DNA of 64,000 bases from Undibacterium sp. YM2 (GCF_009937975.1 NZ_AP018441.1:2728001-2792000); one strand, 5' to 3'. Positions 48,101 to 60,025 are shown, numbered from the stretch's first letter. Numbers and translations are program-made. Notes: generated by a model not told the origin, from the sequence alone.

Positions 48101-48678
48101 AGCGCAAGACTTTCCTCGACGCCCAGCATGCAGACTTGACTGAGGCAATCACCACCTTGCAAGATGCCATTCACAAGATTGATATTGAAACACGCGACTT
48201 GTTGCAAGATACCTTTGACAAGGTGAACCATCATTTCGCTGAGCTTTTCCCGATTTTATTTGGTGGTGGCCAAGCGAAACTGATCATGACAGGCGATGAG
48301 ATACTGGATTCTGGCGTGCAAGTCATGGCGCAACCACCTGGCAAAAAGAATGCCACCATTCATTTGCTGTCTGGCGGTGAAAAAGCCCTGACGGCAACAG
48401 CATTGGTGTTCTCGATGTTCCAGTTGAATCCTGCACCTTTCTGTTTGCTGGATGAGGTTGATGCACCGCTGGATGACTCAAATACCGAGCGCTTCTGTAA
48501 TATGGTGAAACGCATGTCGTCAAACACACAATTTTTATTTATCTCCCATAACAAGATTGCGATGGAAATGGCCCAACAATTGATTGGTGTCACCATGCAA
48601 GAACAGGGGGTTTCACGAATCGTGGCGGTAGATATGGAATCTGCCGTCAATTTTGCTACTGAGGTTCAAGCAGCATGA
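45154..48678 (+). CDS. smc: Chromosome partition protein SMC
   Basis: 1174 residues from a GTG start (RLTSIKLSGFKSFVDPTHF). Walker A VGPNGCGKSNIIDAVRW is at the N-terminus. Two long coiled coils (about 165-500 and 660-1010) flank a hinge near 510-650. The C-terminal head has LLSGGEKALTATALVF and CLLDEVDAPLDDSNTERF. Full-length bacterial SMC, the ATPase of the condensin complex. No scpA or scpB is adjacent. It overlaps zipA by 4 bp. Confidence 0.96.
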   Translation: MRLTSIKLSGFKSFVDPTHFQVPGQLVGVVGPNGCGKSNIIDAVRWVLGESKASELRGESMQDVIFNGSTHRKPAGRSSVELVFDNSMGKAAGQWSQYAEIAVKRTLTRDGTSTYYINGQPVRRRDIQDIFLGTGLGPRAYAIIGQGMISRIIEARPEELRIFLEEAAGVSRYKERRRETENRIHDTHENLVRVEDILRELNNNLERLGAQAVVANKFRELQTDQEEKQKLLWLLRKKEAENEQKKHFAEIEKTQTDLEEQTAKLRHVELELEQMRQAHYAVGDRMHQAQGHLYQTNAEIGSLEAQIKFVIESRSRLQSQLQSLTAQRDQWQNQSRQFQDDLSEGEIHVEELAMRAEQALEVSQQQQDKLPAMEQIWRESQLKTTESRAKIMQMQQQIELESAHQRNASNILNTLASRRERLMQEKQGLVLPDTTHLDNLSMQLEEKKQVLEELTMQLEEAQERLPLLEDERKQAQQQVNQDSAEYAQLEARLLALKQLQEKVQSQGKVQPWLEKHELSGLPKIWQKLHIEAGWETALESILRERTAALEMSNLDWAKAFFGDAPPAKLAVCAPTIAAETTVPLAGFKPFIDLLQLNDAGLRGLMQDWLHQVYIAEDITSAFMDRVKLPAGACFITKQGHVIARSSVRFYASDSEQDGVLGRQQEIENIAKQCRAKHMLADESKTRAVRAESVYTQATQQLQDLRQRVGSLTQTTHSLQIEFMKLSEVQERFNQRSTQIGSDLAEIAAQEAEQQQIRAESEQKFEQLDMDLAELQETHEEGQTAYLEKEQQLNEARQRLRDLELAAQEAAFAEKSHRSKMEELRRSIATALEQSAQLFASMQQGQLELESMDDQAAQAGLQDLLDRRSSQEVALANARHELDQLTQQLRHHEESKMQVERSLQPQRDRIVELQLKEQAARLSQEQYAEQLRNFEVDEEVLAQKLHDDLKPSYLQGEVTRLTNAIAALGAVNMAALDELAQATERKTFLDAQHADLTEAITTLQDAIHKIDIETRDLLQDTFDKVNHHFAELFPILFGGGQAKLIMTGDEILDSGVQVMAQPPGKKNATIHLLSGGEKALTATALVFSMFQLNPAPFCLLDEVDAPLDDSNTERFCNMVKRMSSNTQFLFISHNKIAMEMAQQLIGVTMQEQGVSRIVAVDMESAVNFATEVQAA

Positions 48679-49757
48679 CAGATCTACAAATCAGCTTGTT
48701 AGCGATAGGCGGAACGCTGGTGGTTGGCGTCCTGATTTTTAATAAATGGCAAGAGTATAAAGCCAAGAAAACCGTCGAAAATGCGTTTGGCGACGGACAT
48801 GATGATGTTCTCATGCATCCTGATGCACCTGTCGATTCCATCGTCAGGCATGAACCCAGTCTTGATGGGGATGTGCAGCCTGTTGAAGATGTGCCACAAC
48901 ACCATGCACCCATGCACACAGATGCTGCCACTGAAATGGAAACACCGGTAGCGATACAAAATAAAGAACTGCCAGTCGATGAGTTAATCGATTGCGTGAT
49001 TCCACTTGAGTTTGAAACACCAGTGCGCGGCGAAAAAATCCTGGCAGAAATTGCTGACCTTAAATACGTGGGTAAAAAACCTGTGCACTTTATTGGACAG
49101 AGTCATAGTGGTGAGCGTGACGTGATTGCCGTCGGTGGTGCCTACACTTGCCTGTTTGCCGGTGTACAAATGGTCAGCCGCAATGGACCTTTGAATGAGC
49201 TGGAATATTCCGAGTTCATTATGAAGTTGCGGGCGATTGCTGATAATCTGAGTGCGCACCCTGATATCCCGGACATGAACAAGGTGATGGTCAATGCCCG
49301 AGAACTACATCAATTTGTCGCTGAACACGATGCGCAATTGAGCGTGAATATCGCTGCCAATGGGGCACCATGGGCTCTGAATACTTTGCTCGCAGCATTG
49401 GAAAAAATGGGCTTTGATCAGCGCCCTGATGGCCGCCTGATGATGCCAGACGGTGATGGTGGTAGCCTGTTCACATTATCCACGAATGTCAGCGTCAGTG
49501 AGACCATGACTTCACGTCTGACCTTGCTGCTGGATGTGCCCTGTGTTGCTCCTGCGCGCGACGGTTTCGGCGCCATGGCGGCTTGTGCGCGCTCGCTGGC
49601 AACTCGACTGAGTGGTACGGTTGTGGATGACGGCAATCAACCCATTTCCAAATTGGCGCTGGATGAAATATCTGGTCAGGTTCACGAATTTTATGCGGCA
49701 ATGGCAGAGGCGCAGATTCCTGCGGGCTCTTTGCGTGCCCAGCGATTATTTTGTTAA
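48675..49757 (+). CDS. zipA: Cell division protein ZipA homologue
   Basis: 360 residues. An N-terminal membrane anchor (ISLLAIGGTLVVGVLIFNKW), an acidic and Pro/His-rich linker (about 25-110) and a C-terminal FtsZ-binding-like domain with FIGQSHSGERDV, YTCLFAGVQMVSRNGPLNELEYSEF and LLDVPCVAPARDGFGAMA. The middle linker varies, as in the family. ZipA ties FtsZ to the membrane at the septum. The gene order smc-zipA-ligA is conserved in many beta/gamma-proteobacteria. Confidence 0.88.
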   Translation: MTDLQISLLAIGGTLVVGVLIFNKWQEYKAKKTVENAFGDGHDDVLMHPDAPVDSIVRHEPSLDGDVQPVEDVPQHHAPMHTDAATEMETPVAIQNKELPVDELIDCVIPLEFETPVRGEKILAEIADLKYVGKKPVHFIGQSHSGERDVIAVGGAYTCLFAGVQMVSRNGPLNELEYSEFIMKLRAIADNLSAHPDIPDMNKVMVNARELHQFVAEHDAQLSVNIAANGAPWALNTLLAALEKMGFDQRPDGRLMMPDGDGGSLFTLSTNVSVSETMTSRLTLLLDVPCVAPARDGFGAMAACARSLATRLSGTVVDDGNQPISKLALDEISGQVHEFYAAMAEAQIPAGSLRAQRLFC

Positions 49758-51827
<2,070 letters not shown>

Positions 51828-51828
51828 A

Positions 51829-52707
51829 ATGAGAAAAATTAAAAAAGCCGTATTTCCAGTGGCAGGTTTGGGTAGCCGCTTCCTGCCAGCTACCAAGGCA
51901 CAACCAAAAGAGATGTTGCCTATCGTAGATAAGCCACTCATACAATATGCGGTTGAAGAGGCAGTGGAAGCTGGCATTACTGAAATGGTGTTCATCACTG
52001 GTAGAAATAAACGGGCGATTGAAGATCATTTTGATAAAGCCTATGAGCTCGAAAGCGAACTGGAAGCAGCAGGTAAAGAAGCCTTGCTGGATCTGGTCAG
52101 GAATGTGATCCCCAAGAATATCAACTGCATCTACATACGCCAGACAGCTGCATTGGGTTTGGGTCATGCGGTATTGTGCGCACGTCCTGTCATTGGCGAC
52201 GATCCTTTTGCCGTGCTGCTGGCAGATGACTTGATGGATGCTGACGCCGGCCAACCTTCTGTCATGGCGCAAATGGCGCGCCAGTATGAGGCAGAGGGTG
52301 GAAGCATTATTGCCGTGCAAAACGTGCCACGTGAATTTACACGTCAATATGGTATTGTCAGTGGCACCCCTTATACTGAAAGTCTGGAAAGAGTGCAGGG
52401 CATAGTTGAGAAACCTATGCCTGATGTTGCGCCATCCACCTTGGCAGTAGTTGGGCGTTATATCTTGTCTGGTCGTATTTTCTCTTACCTGGAAACTTTG
52501 GGAAAAGGTTCGGGTGGCGAAATTCAATTGACCGATGGTATAGCTGCCATGCTGAAAGATTTTCCTGTCTATGCTTTCCGTCCGAATGCAACACGGTATG
52601 ACTGCGGCTCCAAGCTTGGCTACCTGAAAGCCAGTGTCGCCCTGGGTTTGAAACACAAAGAAACCAGTGCAGAATTTACCGAATTCCTGCAATCTTTGAA
52701 TAAATAA
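51829..52707 (+). CDS. galU: UTP-glucose-1-phosphate uridylyltransferase
   Basis: 292 residues. [34 protein letters not shown] is the nucleotide-binding signature, with [27 protein letters not shown] and LLADDLMD. It makes UDP-glucose for envelope sugars. It begins 1 bp after the ligA stop codon, so it is in the same transcript. Confidence 0.95.
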   Translation: MRKIKKAVFPVAGLGSRFLPATKAQPKEMLPIVDKPLIQYAVEEAVEAGITEMVFITGRNKRAIEDHFDKAYELESELEAAGKEALLDLVRNVIPKNINCIYIRQTAALGLGHAVLCARPVIGDDPFAVLLADDLMDADAGQPSVMAQMARQYEAEGGSIIAVQNVPREFTRQYGIVSGTPYTESLERVQGIVEKPMPDVAPSTLAVVGRYILSGRIFSYLETLGKGSGGEIQLTDGIAAMLKDFPVYAFRPNATRYDCGSKLGYLKASVALGLKHKETSAEFTEFLQSLNK

Positions 52708-52716
52708 TGCAATTCT

Positions 52717-52739
52717 GCGGCCAGCTACAAACTGGCCGT
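52717..52739 (+). terminator. Weak hairpin after galU
   Basis: GCGGCCAG-CTACAAA-CTGGCCGT with a short T-rich tail, 10 bp after the galU stop. It is probably the end of the smc-zipA-ligA-galU transcript. Confidence 0.55.
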
Positions 52740-52780
52740 ATTTGTGTTAAGTCATTTACTCTTACTACATTTGGTGCACC

Positions 52781-53314
52781 ATGATTCATCCTATCCTGAA
52801 AATGGGCGATCCGCGGCTGTTAAGGGTTGCGGAGCAAGTCACCGCCTTTGATACGGCAGAATTGCATGAACTTATCAAGGACATGTTTGAAACTATGATT
52901 GCTGCTAATGGCGCAGGGTTGGCAGCACCTCAGATAGGTGTGAACCTGCAACTGGTGATTTTCGGTTTCAAGAATAACCCCCGTTATCCTGATGCACCTG
53001 TCGTGCCAGAAACTGTATTGATCAACCCTGTACTCACGCCTTTATCTGAAGAGACTGATGACGCATGGGAAGGTTGCCTCTCGGTACCAGGCATGCGTGG
53101 TCTGGTGCCACGCTGGAGCGCCCTTCGCTATGAAGGTTTTGATCAGTTTGGCAGGCGTATCTCTCGCGATGTTGATGGTTTTCATGCCCGTGTCGTACAG
53201 CATGAATGCGATCATCTGAATGGCATACTGTATCCCATGCGCATACGAGACCTGACGCAGTTTGGTTTTACTGAAGTCCTGTTTCCTGAGCTTGATCCTA
53301 CCGACGACGATTGA
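52781..53314 (+). CDS. def: Peptide deformylase
   Basis: 177 residues. The three motifs are present: [20 protein letters not shown] and the metal motif [12 protein letters not shown]. It removes the formyl group from new proteins. The gene is a stand-alone copy outside the usual def-fmt operon, so a second deformylase elsewhere is likely. A strong terminator follows. Confidence 0.93.
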   Translation: MIHPILKMGDPRLLRVAEQVTAFDTAELHELIKDMFETMIAANGAGLAAPQIGVNLQLVIFGFKNNPRYPDAPVVPETVLINPVLTPLSEETDDAWEGCLSVPGMRGLVPRWSALRYEGFDQFGRRISRDVDGFHARVVQHECDHLNGILYPMRIRDLTQFGFTEVLFPELDPTDDD

Positions 53315-53333
53315 GTCAGTAACTTCAAAACAC

Positions 53334-53366
53334 AAGGGCAAGAATTTCAATTCTTGCCCTTTGTTT
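53334..53366. terminator. Bidirectional terminator between def and the pseudouridine synthase gene
   Basis: AAGGGCAAGAATT-TC-AATTCTTGCCCTT, a perfect 13-bp stem with T-rich sequence to the right and A-rich sequence to the left. It serves both convergent genes. Confidence 0.8.
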
Positions 53367-53383
53367 ATTTTGATGAACACAAA

Positions 53384-54130
53384 TTAAAACTGCTCATCTT
53401 CACGCAGATAGCGCCACTGGCCTTCTGGCAATTTACCCAGTTTGATCTTGCCTATGCGCACACGTTTGAGGCCTATGACTTTCAGGCCTACCATGTCACA
53501 CATGCGCCTGATCTGGCGTTTTTTGCCTTCGCGCAGGATGAAGTTTAACTGGTCTTCATTTTGCCAGGTGACTTTGGCAGGCAGCAGTTTCTTGCCATCG
53601 AGAGACAGACCATGATTCAGGCGGCGCAGATCTGCATCGGGCAGACGTCCGGGCTTGCTGTATTGCACGCGTACCAGGTATTCCTTTTCCACCACCGTGG
53701 TTTCGCCTATCAGGTGCTTGGCGATGCGGCCGTCCTGGGTCAGTACCAGCAGGCCAACGGAATCAATATCCAGGCGGCCAGCGGGTACCAGGCTACGCAA
53801 TTGAGTAGGGTGGAACTGGGTATCAACTTCATCTTCAATCCAGCGGTTTTCTGGCTTGATCAGGGCGATTGCAGGTGTGTAGCCATCTTCAGCCTGGCCG
53901 CTGACATAACCTACCGGTTTGTTGATGAGTACCGTGACACGTTTGGATTGCTCTGCAGCGGCCTGTCTTTCCACTGTTACTTTTTGATGCGGGAGTACCT
54001 TGCTGCCCAGTTCAGAGATGACTTTGCCATCAACCCTGACCCAGCCGCGCGCTATCCATTCGTCGGCCTCGCGGCGGGAGCAAAGGCCAAGTTCGGACAT
54101 GCGTTTGGAGAGTCTTACAAGTTCAGTCAT
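53384..54130 (-). CDS. RsuA/RluF-family pseudouridine synthase
   Basis: 248 residues. An S4 domain at the N-terminus (RLSKRMSELGLCSRREADEWIARG), then the catalytic Asp in AGRLDIDSVGLLVLTQDG, and LREGKKRQIRRMCDMVGLKVIGLKRVRIG at the C-terminal end. This is the RsuA/RluB/RluE/RluF family that isomerises single uridines in rRNA. The best match is RluF (23S U2604 region), but the exact target cannot be fixed. Confidence 0.87.
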   Translation of the reverse strand: MTELVRLSKRMSELGLCSRREADEWIARGWVRVDGKVISELGSKVLPHQKVTVERQAAAEQSKRVTVLINKPVGYVSGQAEDGYTPAIALIKPENRWIEDEVDTQFHPTQLRSLVPAGRLDIDSVGLLVLTQDGRIAKHLIGETTVVEKEYLVRVQYSKPGRLPDADLRRLNHGLSLDGKKLLPAKVTWQNEDQLNFILREGKKRQIRRMCDMVGLKVIGLKRVRIGKIKLGKLPEGQWRYLREDEQF

Positions 54131-54217
54131 GATGCTTTTAGAGTAGTCTCGCCTGAGTCTGGTTGTGGGTCAGGTGAGGGTGTTGATTATTCGGTTGTAA
54201 TATTGCGGTGTCAGCAC

Positions 54218-56770
54218 TTAAATTCTGAGTGCATCCAGCAAGTCGGTTTCAAACTGTATCTGGCTACGCGCACCTTGCAAGGCCTGGCCATCAACGATGA
54301 AAACGTCTTCTACCCTTTCGCCCAGGGTCATGATTTTGGCCGTATGCAAATTGATTTTATACTTGGTCAGGATATTTGCCACTGCGTATAACAAACCATT
54401 TCTGTCATTCGCAGAGATCGACAGCAAATAATACTGGCCACGGTCATCTGGTCGTAAATCGACTGTAGGCACGATAGGGAAGGTGCGTGACATGCGTGAC
54501 AAGCGCCCCCGGTTAGGTGGGGAAAGGGGGGTCTGGCGTGTCAGTATCTCTGTCAGCTCATGTTCGATCAAATTAATGATGTCACGATAATTATTGGCAA
54601 AAGCCGGTTCTATGACCAGGAAGGTATCAAGGGCATAGCCATTTTTGCTGGTATGAATTTTTGCATCGAGAATGCCAAAGTTCTTGCCGTCAAAATAATT
54701 GCAGATGCGCGCAAACAAATCCGGCTGGTCTTTGACATACACCGTGATCTGTAAGCCTTCGCCGATAGGTGAGAGGCGGCATTTCACCACGGGTGTCTGG
54801 CTGTCTATACGGTCATGCAGGGCGCGTGTTTGCCAGGCGATATCTGATGCATCATGGCGCAGGAAATAGGCGACATCCAGTTGTTGCCAGAATTTTTCAT
54901 GGGCGTCAGGTGCCAGGCCATACAGACGCAAGGCTTTCAACGCATCTTCCTGACGATTTTTTAATTCCCTGTCCTTGCTCGGTGCTTCTCCACCCAACAC
55001 TCGCAAAGCCATGCGATACAGGTCTTCCAGCAGCTTGCCTTTCCACGCATTCCAGACCTTGGGGCTAGTGCCACGTATATCGGACACCGTCAGCAAATAC
55101 AGGGCTGTCAGGTGGCGTTCATCCTTGACGATGTTGGCAAAATTTTGTATCACGTCAGGATCAGACAAGTCCTGCTTTTGTGCCACATGCGACATGGTCA
55201 GGTGATTTTGCACAAGGAAGATAATCAGCTCGGTATTGGCTTTGCTGAGTCCATGGTCATAACAGAATTTTTTTGCATCAGCCATGCCAAGGATGGAGTG
55301 ATCGCCGCCACGGCCCTTGGCAATATCATGGAACAAAGCCGCGATATACAAAACCCAGGGTTGATTAAAATTCGCCATCAATTGGCTGCAGAAAGGGTAC
55401 TCGTGTGCATGCTCAGGCATGGTGAATCGACGCAAATTGCGCACCACCATGAGAATATGCTGATCCACCGTGTAGGCATGAAACAAATCGTGCTGCATCT
55501 GGCCTATGATGCGGCGGAAGTTCGGTAGATAGCGCCCCAGAATACTCATCTGGTTCATGCGCCGCAGGGCATGGGTAATCCCTTGTGGCGACTGCAGGAT
55601 TTGCAGGAACAGTGAGCGATTGAAAATATCGTGGCGAAATTCTGCATCGATCAGCAAACGTGCATGCCACAGTGCACGCAAGGTCCTGGCCGTCATACCC
55701 TTGAGCTCACCATGTTTGGCCATCGCCAGAAATACTTCCAGTATGGTCGATGGATTTGCTTCAAAGGTGTCATCCCTGGCGATGTCAATGAAGCCATTCA
55801 CTTCATTGAAGTGTTCATTAATGGGGCGGGGCACAGAGGGCTGGGGAAACAATACGGCCTCTATGTTTTGCAGTAACACGGTATTGAGCTGCGTGACTGC
55901 CTTGGCGGCCCAGTAATAGCGCTGCATCAGGTATTCGCTGGCACGCCTTGATTCTGTGGTCTTGAAGCCAAAGGTTTCTGCTATCGGTGTCTGGACGTCG
56001 AAAATCAGACGATCTTCACGGCGTCCTGCATAAATATGCAGCCGTATGCGTATATCCTTGAAGGCGCGCTCATTGCGCTTTAACTGGCGGGCCTCGATAT
56101 CGGTGATCAGGCCGCGCTCTGCCAGCTCACGCCAGGAGTTGCCCAGATTGGCTGCCTTTGCTACCCACAGTATGACTTGCAAGTCCCTGAGTCCACCCGG
56201 GCTCTCTTTACAATTTGGCTCCAGGCTATAGGGCGTATCTTCGTATTTGACGTGGCGCTGTTGTAATTCCAGCAGTTTTTCCTGAAAAAACTTCTGTGGA
56301 TTCAAGGCCTCAGCATACCGTTGCTGCATTTCCTTGAATAATTTACGGCTGCCGGTAACCAGGCGTGCTTCCAGCAGGCTGGTTTGCACGGTGATGTCAG
56401 CTGCAGATTCCTGCAGACATTCATCAATGGTACGTATGCTGTGACCAATATCCAGGCCAATGTCCCAGAATAGCTGTACCAGTTTTTCCAGTTTGTCGCG
56501 CAAGGCGGCGTCCGGCCTTTGCTGCAACAGTATCAACACATCAACGTCAGAGTAGGGGAAAAGCTCACCGCGTCCGTAACCACCTACAGCGACCAGCGCT
56601 GCCTCTTTCGGAAACTCAAAGTGACGCCAGATTTTACTGAGTTGCTGATCGACATTGCGGCACAAATCATGCAGCAGTTGCTCTGCCTTATGATTTTCCT
56701 TGAACGCATTGATGACGATCAGTTGCGCTGATTTCAGTTCTTCCTTGAAGGAAAGTGCCGGTGTCTGCAT
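54218..56770 (-). CDS. glnD: [Protein-PII] uridylyltransferase / uridylyl-removing enzyme
   Basis: 850 residues. The nucleotidyltransferase domain has GGYGRGELFPYSDVDVLIL, the HD domain has LFHDIAKGRGGDHS, and two C-terminal ACT domains (about 690-850) sense glutamine. The protein uridylylates PII under nitrogen shortage and removes the group when glutamine is high. The gene follows map after 27 bp on the same strand. Confidence 0.95.
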   Translation of the reverse strand: MQTPALSFKEELKSAQLIVINAFKENHKAEQLLHDLCRNVDQQLSKIWRHFEFPKEAALVAVGGYGRGELFPYSDVDVLILLQQRPDAALRDKLEKLVQLFWDIGLDIGHSIRTIDECLQESAADITVQTSLLEARLVTGSRKLFKEMQQRYAEALNPQKFFQEKLLELQQRHVKYEDTPYSLEPNCKESPGGLRDLQVILWVAKAANLGNSWRELAERGLITDIEARQLKRNERAFKDIRIRLHIYAGRREDRLIFDVQTPIAETFGFKTTESRRASEYLMQRYYWAAKAVTQLNTVLLQNIEAVLFPQPSVPRPINEHFNEVNGFIDIARDDTFEANPSTILEVFLAMAKHGELKGMTARTLRALWHARLLIDAEFRHDIFNRSLFLQILQSPQGITHALRRMNQMSILGRYLPNFRRIIGQMQHDLFHAYTVDQHILMVVRNLRRFTMPEHAHEYPFCSQLMANFNQPWVLYIAALFHDIAKGRGGDHSILGMADAKKFCYDHGLSKANTELIIFLVQNHLTMSHVAQKQDLSDPDVIQNFANIVKDERHLTALYLLTVSDIRGTSPKVWNAWKGKLLEDLYRMALRVLGGEAPSKDRELKNRQEDALKALRLYGLAPDAHEKFWQQLDVAYFLRHDASDIAWQTRALHDRIDSQTPVVKCRLSPIGEGLQITVYVKDQPDLFARICNYFDGKNFGILDAKIHTSKNGYALDTFLVIEPAFANNYRDIINLIEHELTEILTRQTPLSPPNRGRLSRMSRTFPIVPTVDLRPDDRGQYYLLSISANDRNGLLYAVANILTKYKINLHTAKIMTLGERVEDVFIVDGQALQGARSQIQFETDLLDALRI

Positions 56771-56797
56771 GTGACCAGGGTCTTAATCGAGTTTGAT

Positions 56798-57607
56798 TTA
56801 AGCAAGTTTGATGAAATCCGGGATAGGCGGATAGCCTGCCGACAATGTCAGCACTTCATAGCCGGTTTCTGTTACCAGCACAGTATGCTCCCATTGCGCT
56901 GACAAACTGCGGTCCTTGGTCTTGATGGTCCAGCCGTCCGGCATTTCCTTGATGTCGCGCCTTCCGGCATTGACCATGGGTTCTACTGTAAAAATCATGC
57001 CAGGCAAGAGTTTTTCCATGGTGCCAGGTTTGCCGTAATGCATGACTTGCGGTGCTTCATGGAATATCTTGCCTATGCCATGACCGCAAAATTCACGCAC
57101 TATGCTATAGCCCGCACGCTCAGCATGCTGCTGTATGACATGGCCGATGTCGCCGAGATGTGCGCCGGGTTTGATTTTATCTATGCCCAGCCACATGCAT
57201 TCATAAGTAATGGCATTCAGGCGCTTGGACAGGATGGATGGTTCGCCCAGCAGGAACATGCGGCTGGTGTCGCCATGATAGCCATTTTTGATGACGGTAA
57301 TATCCAGATTGACTGAGTCTCCGTCTTTTAAAACCTTATCTCCGGGTATGCCGTGACAGATTACATCGTTGACCGATGTGCATATCGCTTTGGGATAAGG
57401 CGTGTAGCCTGGCGGGCAGTAATTCAGCGGGGCGGGGATGGTGCCTTGCACATTAGTCATGAATTCGTGGCACAAGCGGTCCAGTTCACCCGTTGTCACG
57501 CCAATTTTAACGAAAGGCGTGATGTAATCGAGAACTTCCGAAGCCAGTTTGCCAGCGATGCGCATGCCGGCGATATCTTCCGGCGTTTTGATATTAATAG
57601 CTTCCAT
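56798..57607 (-). CDS. map: Methionine aminopeptidase
   Basis: 269 residues. INIKTPEDIAGMRIAGKLASEVLDYI starts the family; metal ligands lie in VNLDITVIKNGYHGDTSRMF, FCGHGIGKIFHE and FTVEPMVNAG. It removes the initiator Met from new proteins. It is divergent from rpsB, a common arrangement, with 395 bp between. glnD follows. Confidence 0.95.
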   Translation of the reverse strand: MEAINIKTPEDIAGMRIAGKLASEVLDYITPFVKIGVTTGELDRLCHEFMTNVQGTIPAPLNYCPPGYTPYPKAICTSVNDVICHGIPGDKVLKDGDSVNLDITVIKNGYHGDTSRMFLLGEPSILSKRLNAITYECMWLGIDKIKPGAHLGDIGHVIQQHAERAGYSIVREFCGHGIGKIFHEAPQVMHYGKPGTMEKLLPGMIFTVEPMVNAGRRDIKEMPDGWTIKTKDRSLSAQWEHTVLVTETGYEVLTLSAGYPPIPDFIKLA

Positions 57608-58002
57608 ACGTTTTCTTGTCGTTTACCAAGACTTGTATAGCGTGCAAATGGGGTAATCCTGGCAATTTTGTGCCAGGCAAGTCCAGGCTTGCTTATCCGC
57701 TACAGTCTTGGTTTGAGTAAAATTGCGAAAGTGTTGCAGAATCGGAATTATAGTCCATGAAGGGCGCTGCCGTATCGGGCCGGCATCCTTGCAATATTAT
57801 GCGACCGAAGACAGCACTTGAGGGAAATGCGATTTTCATAGTAGAATAGATGGTTAGCTTGTAGATGTATAGAAATGCGGTACTTGCTAATTAATATTTT
57901 ATCAATCGAATCCGGTCGAAAAGGGTGTCTCGCAGCGCTTAATTATTGAGCCTGGACTGCTGAGATCACTGGCTGGATTCAAGACCTAACCCTGGAGTTA
58001 TT
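57608..58002. promoter_or_regulatory. map/rpsB divergent region and rpsB leader
   Basis: 395 bases with no gene. A plus-strand promoter candidate is TTGAGG (57818-57823), 18 nt, TAGAAT (57842-57847). It would give an rpsB leader of roughly 150 nt, long enough for the S2 autoregulatory leader known in enterobacteria. Whether it folds into the same structure cannot be judged here. Confidence 0.5.
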
Positions 58003-58749
58003 ATGTCTGTAACAATGCGTGAAATGCTGGAAGCTGGTGTGCACTTTGGTCACCAAACCCGTTTTTGGAATCCAAAAATGGCACCGTACATCTTCGGTCA
58101 TCGCAACAAGATTCATATCGTCAACCTGGAAAAAACATTGGCAATGTACCAGGACGCGATGAAGTACATCCGTCAATTGTCTTCCAATCGCGGCACAGTG
58201 TTGATGGTTGGCACCAAGCGCCAATCCCGTGACATCATCGCAGCAGAAGCACAACGTGCTGGCATGCCTTTCGTTGATCAACGCTGGTTGGGTGGTATGT
58301 TGACTAACTTCAAAACAGTCAAAACATCTATCAAGCGCCTGAAAGACATGGAAGCTTCCATCGAAGACGGTTCTGTTGAGAAGCTGTCCAAAAAAGAAGC
58401 CCTGATGTTCCAGCGCGAAATGATCAAGCTGCAAAAATCCATCGGTGGTATCAAGGACATGGGCGGCGTTCCTGATGCAATTTTCGTGGTTGACGTTGGC
58501 TACCACAAAGGTGCGATCACTGAAGCAGCGAAACTGGGTATCCCGGTTATCGGCGTGGTTGATACTAACCACTCCCCAGAAGGTGTTGCATACATCATCC
58601 CTGGTAATGATGACTCCTCCAAAGCAATCGCTTTGTATGCTCGCGGTGTTGCCGATTCCATCCTGGAAGGCCGTGCAAACGCAGTGAACGAAGTTTTGGA
58701 AGCTGTTAAGCCAGGTTCTGATGAGTTTGTAGAAGTAGAACAAGCTTAA
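58003..58749 (+). CDS. rpsB: 30S ribosomal protein S2
   Basis: 248 residues. [43 protein letters not shown] and [22 protein letters not shown] are S2 signatures. CTGGAG precedes the ATG. It starts the conserved rpsB-tsf-pyrH-frr block. The hairpins after its stop may reduce read-through to tsf. Confidence 0.98.
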   Translation: MSVTMREMLEAGVHFGHQTRFWNPKMAPYIFGHRNKIHIVNLEKTLAMYQDAMKYIRQLSSNRGTVLMVGTKRQSRDIIAAEAQRAGMPFVDQRWLGGMLTNFKTVKTSIKRLKDMEASIEDGSVEKLSKKEALMFQREMIKLQKSIGGIKDMGGVPDAIFVVDVGYHKGAITEAAKLGIPVIGVVDTNHSPEGVAYIIPGNDDSSKAIALYARGVADSILEGRANAVNEVLEAVKPGSDEFVEVEQA

Positions 58750-58770
58750 TTGCCTGTTCTGGCACATGGT

Positions 58771-58834
58771 TTCAAGCCGCCGATGGTGGTTTGAAACAAA
58801 AAATGGGGCAACAGTCGTTCGCCCTTTTTTTTAA
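58771..58834 (+). terminator. Attenuator-like hairpins between rpsB and tsf
   Basis: GTTTCAAGCC pairs imperfectly with GGTTTGAAAC, followed by a second hairpin (GGGGCAAC-AGTC-GTTCGCCC) and eight T. It lies 20-85 bp after the rpsB stop and before tsf. In E. coli a similar element makes rpsB more abundant than tsf. Confidence 0.65.
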
Positions 58835-58886
58835 ACAAAATTTGATATCGGTGTTTCTTTAAACACCATTGAACTAGGAGAATGAC

Positions 58887-59768
58887 ATGGCGGCGATTAC
58901 AGCAGCTTTGGTAGGTGCACTGCGCGCAAAAACAGATGCGCCAATGATGGAATGCAAAAAAGCGCTGACAGAAGCAGAAGGCGATATGGACCGTGCGGAA
59001 GAGATTCTGCGTGTAAAACTGGGTAGCAAAGCTTCCAAAGCATCCTCCCGTATTACTGCAGAAGGCGTTGTCGCATCCTATATCTCTGGTAATGTTGGTT
59101 CCCTGATCGAAGTTAACTGCGAAACAGACTTCGTGACCAAGAATGATGATTTCCTGGCGCTGGCTAATACTTGTGCAAAACTGATTGCTGAACACAATCC
59201 TGCTGATATAGCAGCTTTGGGTGCATTGCCACTGGATGGCAAAACAGTTGAAGAAGTGCGCGCAGCACTGGTTGGTAAAATCGGCGAAAACATGTCTTTC
59301 CGTCGTTTTGTCCGCTTTGACACAACTGCCAAACTGGTTTCTTACCTGCACGGCACGCGTATCGGTGTGGTTGTCGAATTCGACGGCGCAGATGAACAAG
59401 TTGGTAAAGACGTGGCAATGCATATCGCTGCGATGAAACCAGTATCCCTGTCTTCTGACCAGGTGCCTGCTGATCTGATCGAAAAAGAGCGTTCTGTAGC
59501 GGCTTTGAAAGCTGCAGAATCTGGCAAGCCAGCAGATATCGCTGAAAAAATGGTTGAAGGTTCCGTACAGAAATTCCTGAAAGAAGTTTCTTTGCTGAAT
59601 CAGACATTCGTTAAGAATGACAAGCAAACAGTTGAACAGATGTTGAAATCTGTTAATACAACTGTTAAAGCATTCACCATGTTTGTAGTTGGTGAAGGCA
59701 TTGAGAAGAAGCAAGATGACTTCGCCGCAGAAGTGGCCGCTCAAGTGGCTGCTGCAAAACAAGCGTAA
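58887..59768 (+). CDS. tsf: Elongation factor Ts
   Basis: 293 residues. The EF-Tu binding core has [22 protein letters not shown] and [10 protein letters not shown] (here [17 protein letters not shown]). The C-terminal part is normal. It exchanges GDP for GTP on EF-Tu. AGGAG precedes the ATG. The gene is followed by a perfect terminator. Confidence 0.97.
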   Translation: MAAITAALVGALRAKTDAPMMECKKALTEAEGDMDRAEEILRVKLGSKASKASSRITAEGVVASYISGNVGSLIEVNCETDFVTKNDDFLALANTCAKLIAEHNPADIAALGALPLDGKTVEEVRAALVGKIGENMSFRRFVRFDTTAKLVSYLHGTRIGVVVEFDGADEQVGKDVAMHIAAMKPVSLSSDQVPADLIEKERSVAALKAAESGKPADIAEKMVEGSVQKFLKEVSLLNQTFVKNDKQTVEQMLKSVNTTVKAFTMFVVGEGIEKKQDDFAAEVAAQVAAAKQA

Positions 59769-59778
59769 TTGGCGAAAT

Positions 59779-59808
59779 AAAAAAACGGGCCGAAAGGCCC
59801 GTTTTTTT
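59779..59808 (+). terminator. Rho-independent terminator after tsf
   Basis: AACGGGCC-GAAA-GGCCCGTTTTTTT: a stable stem with a GNRA-type loop and a T run, 10 bp after the tsf stop. The pyrH gene therefore needs its own promoter in the 217 bp that follow. Confidence 0.92.
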
Positions 59809-60025
59809 AAACCCAGCGATTGTAAGTATTTGTGTCTGAGCATCAAATTTGTGTATTCAGGTGTAAATATGAGTGTGTGATAAGTGAGTGGTGCTCCATT
59901 TGCTTTGTGTATTGCCTGACCGGGCTAGTTTGCAAATCAAATGGTCATTGAAGAGCCTTATCCAGGTGACTTCATCCAGTATGCATTTCATTTCAATTAT
60001 TTAAACTACCAGAAGGAGTCCTATC

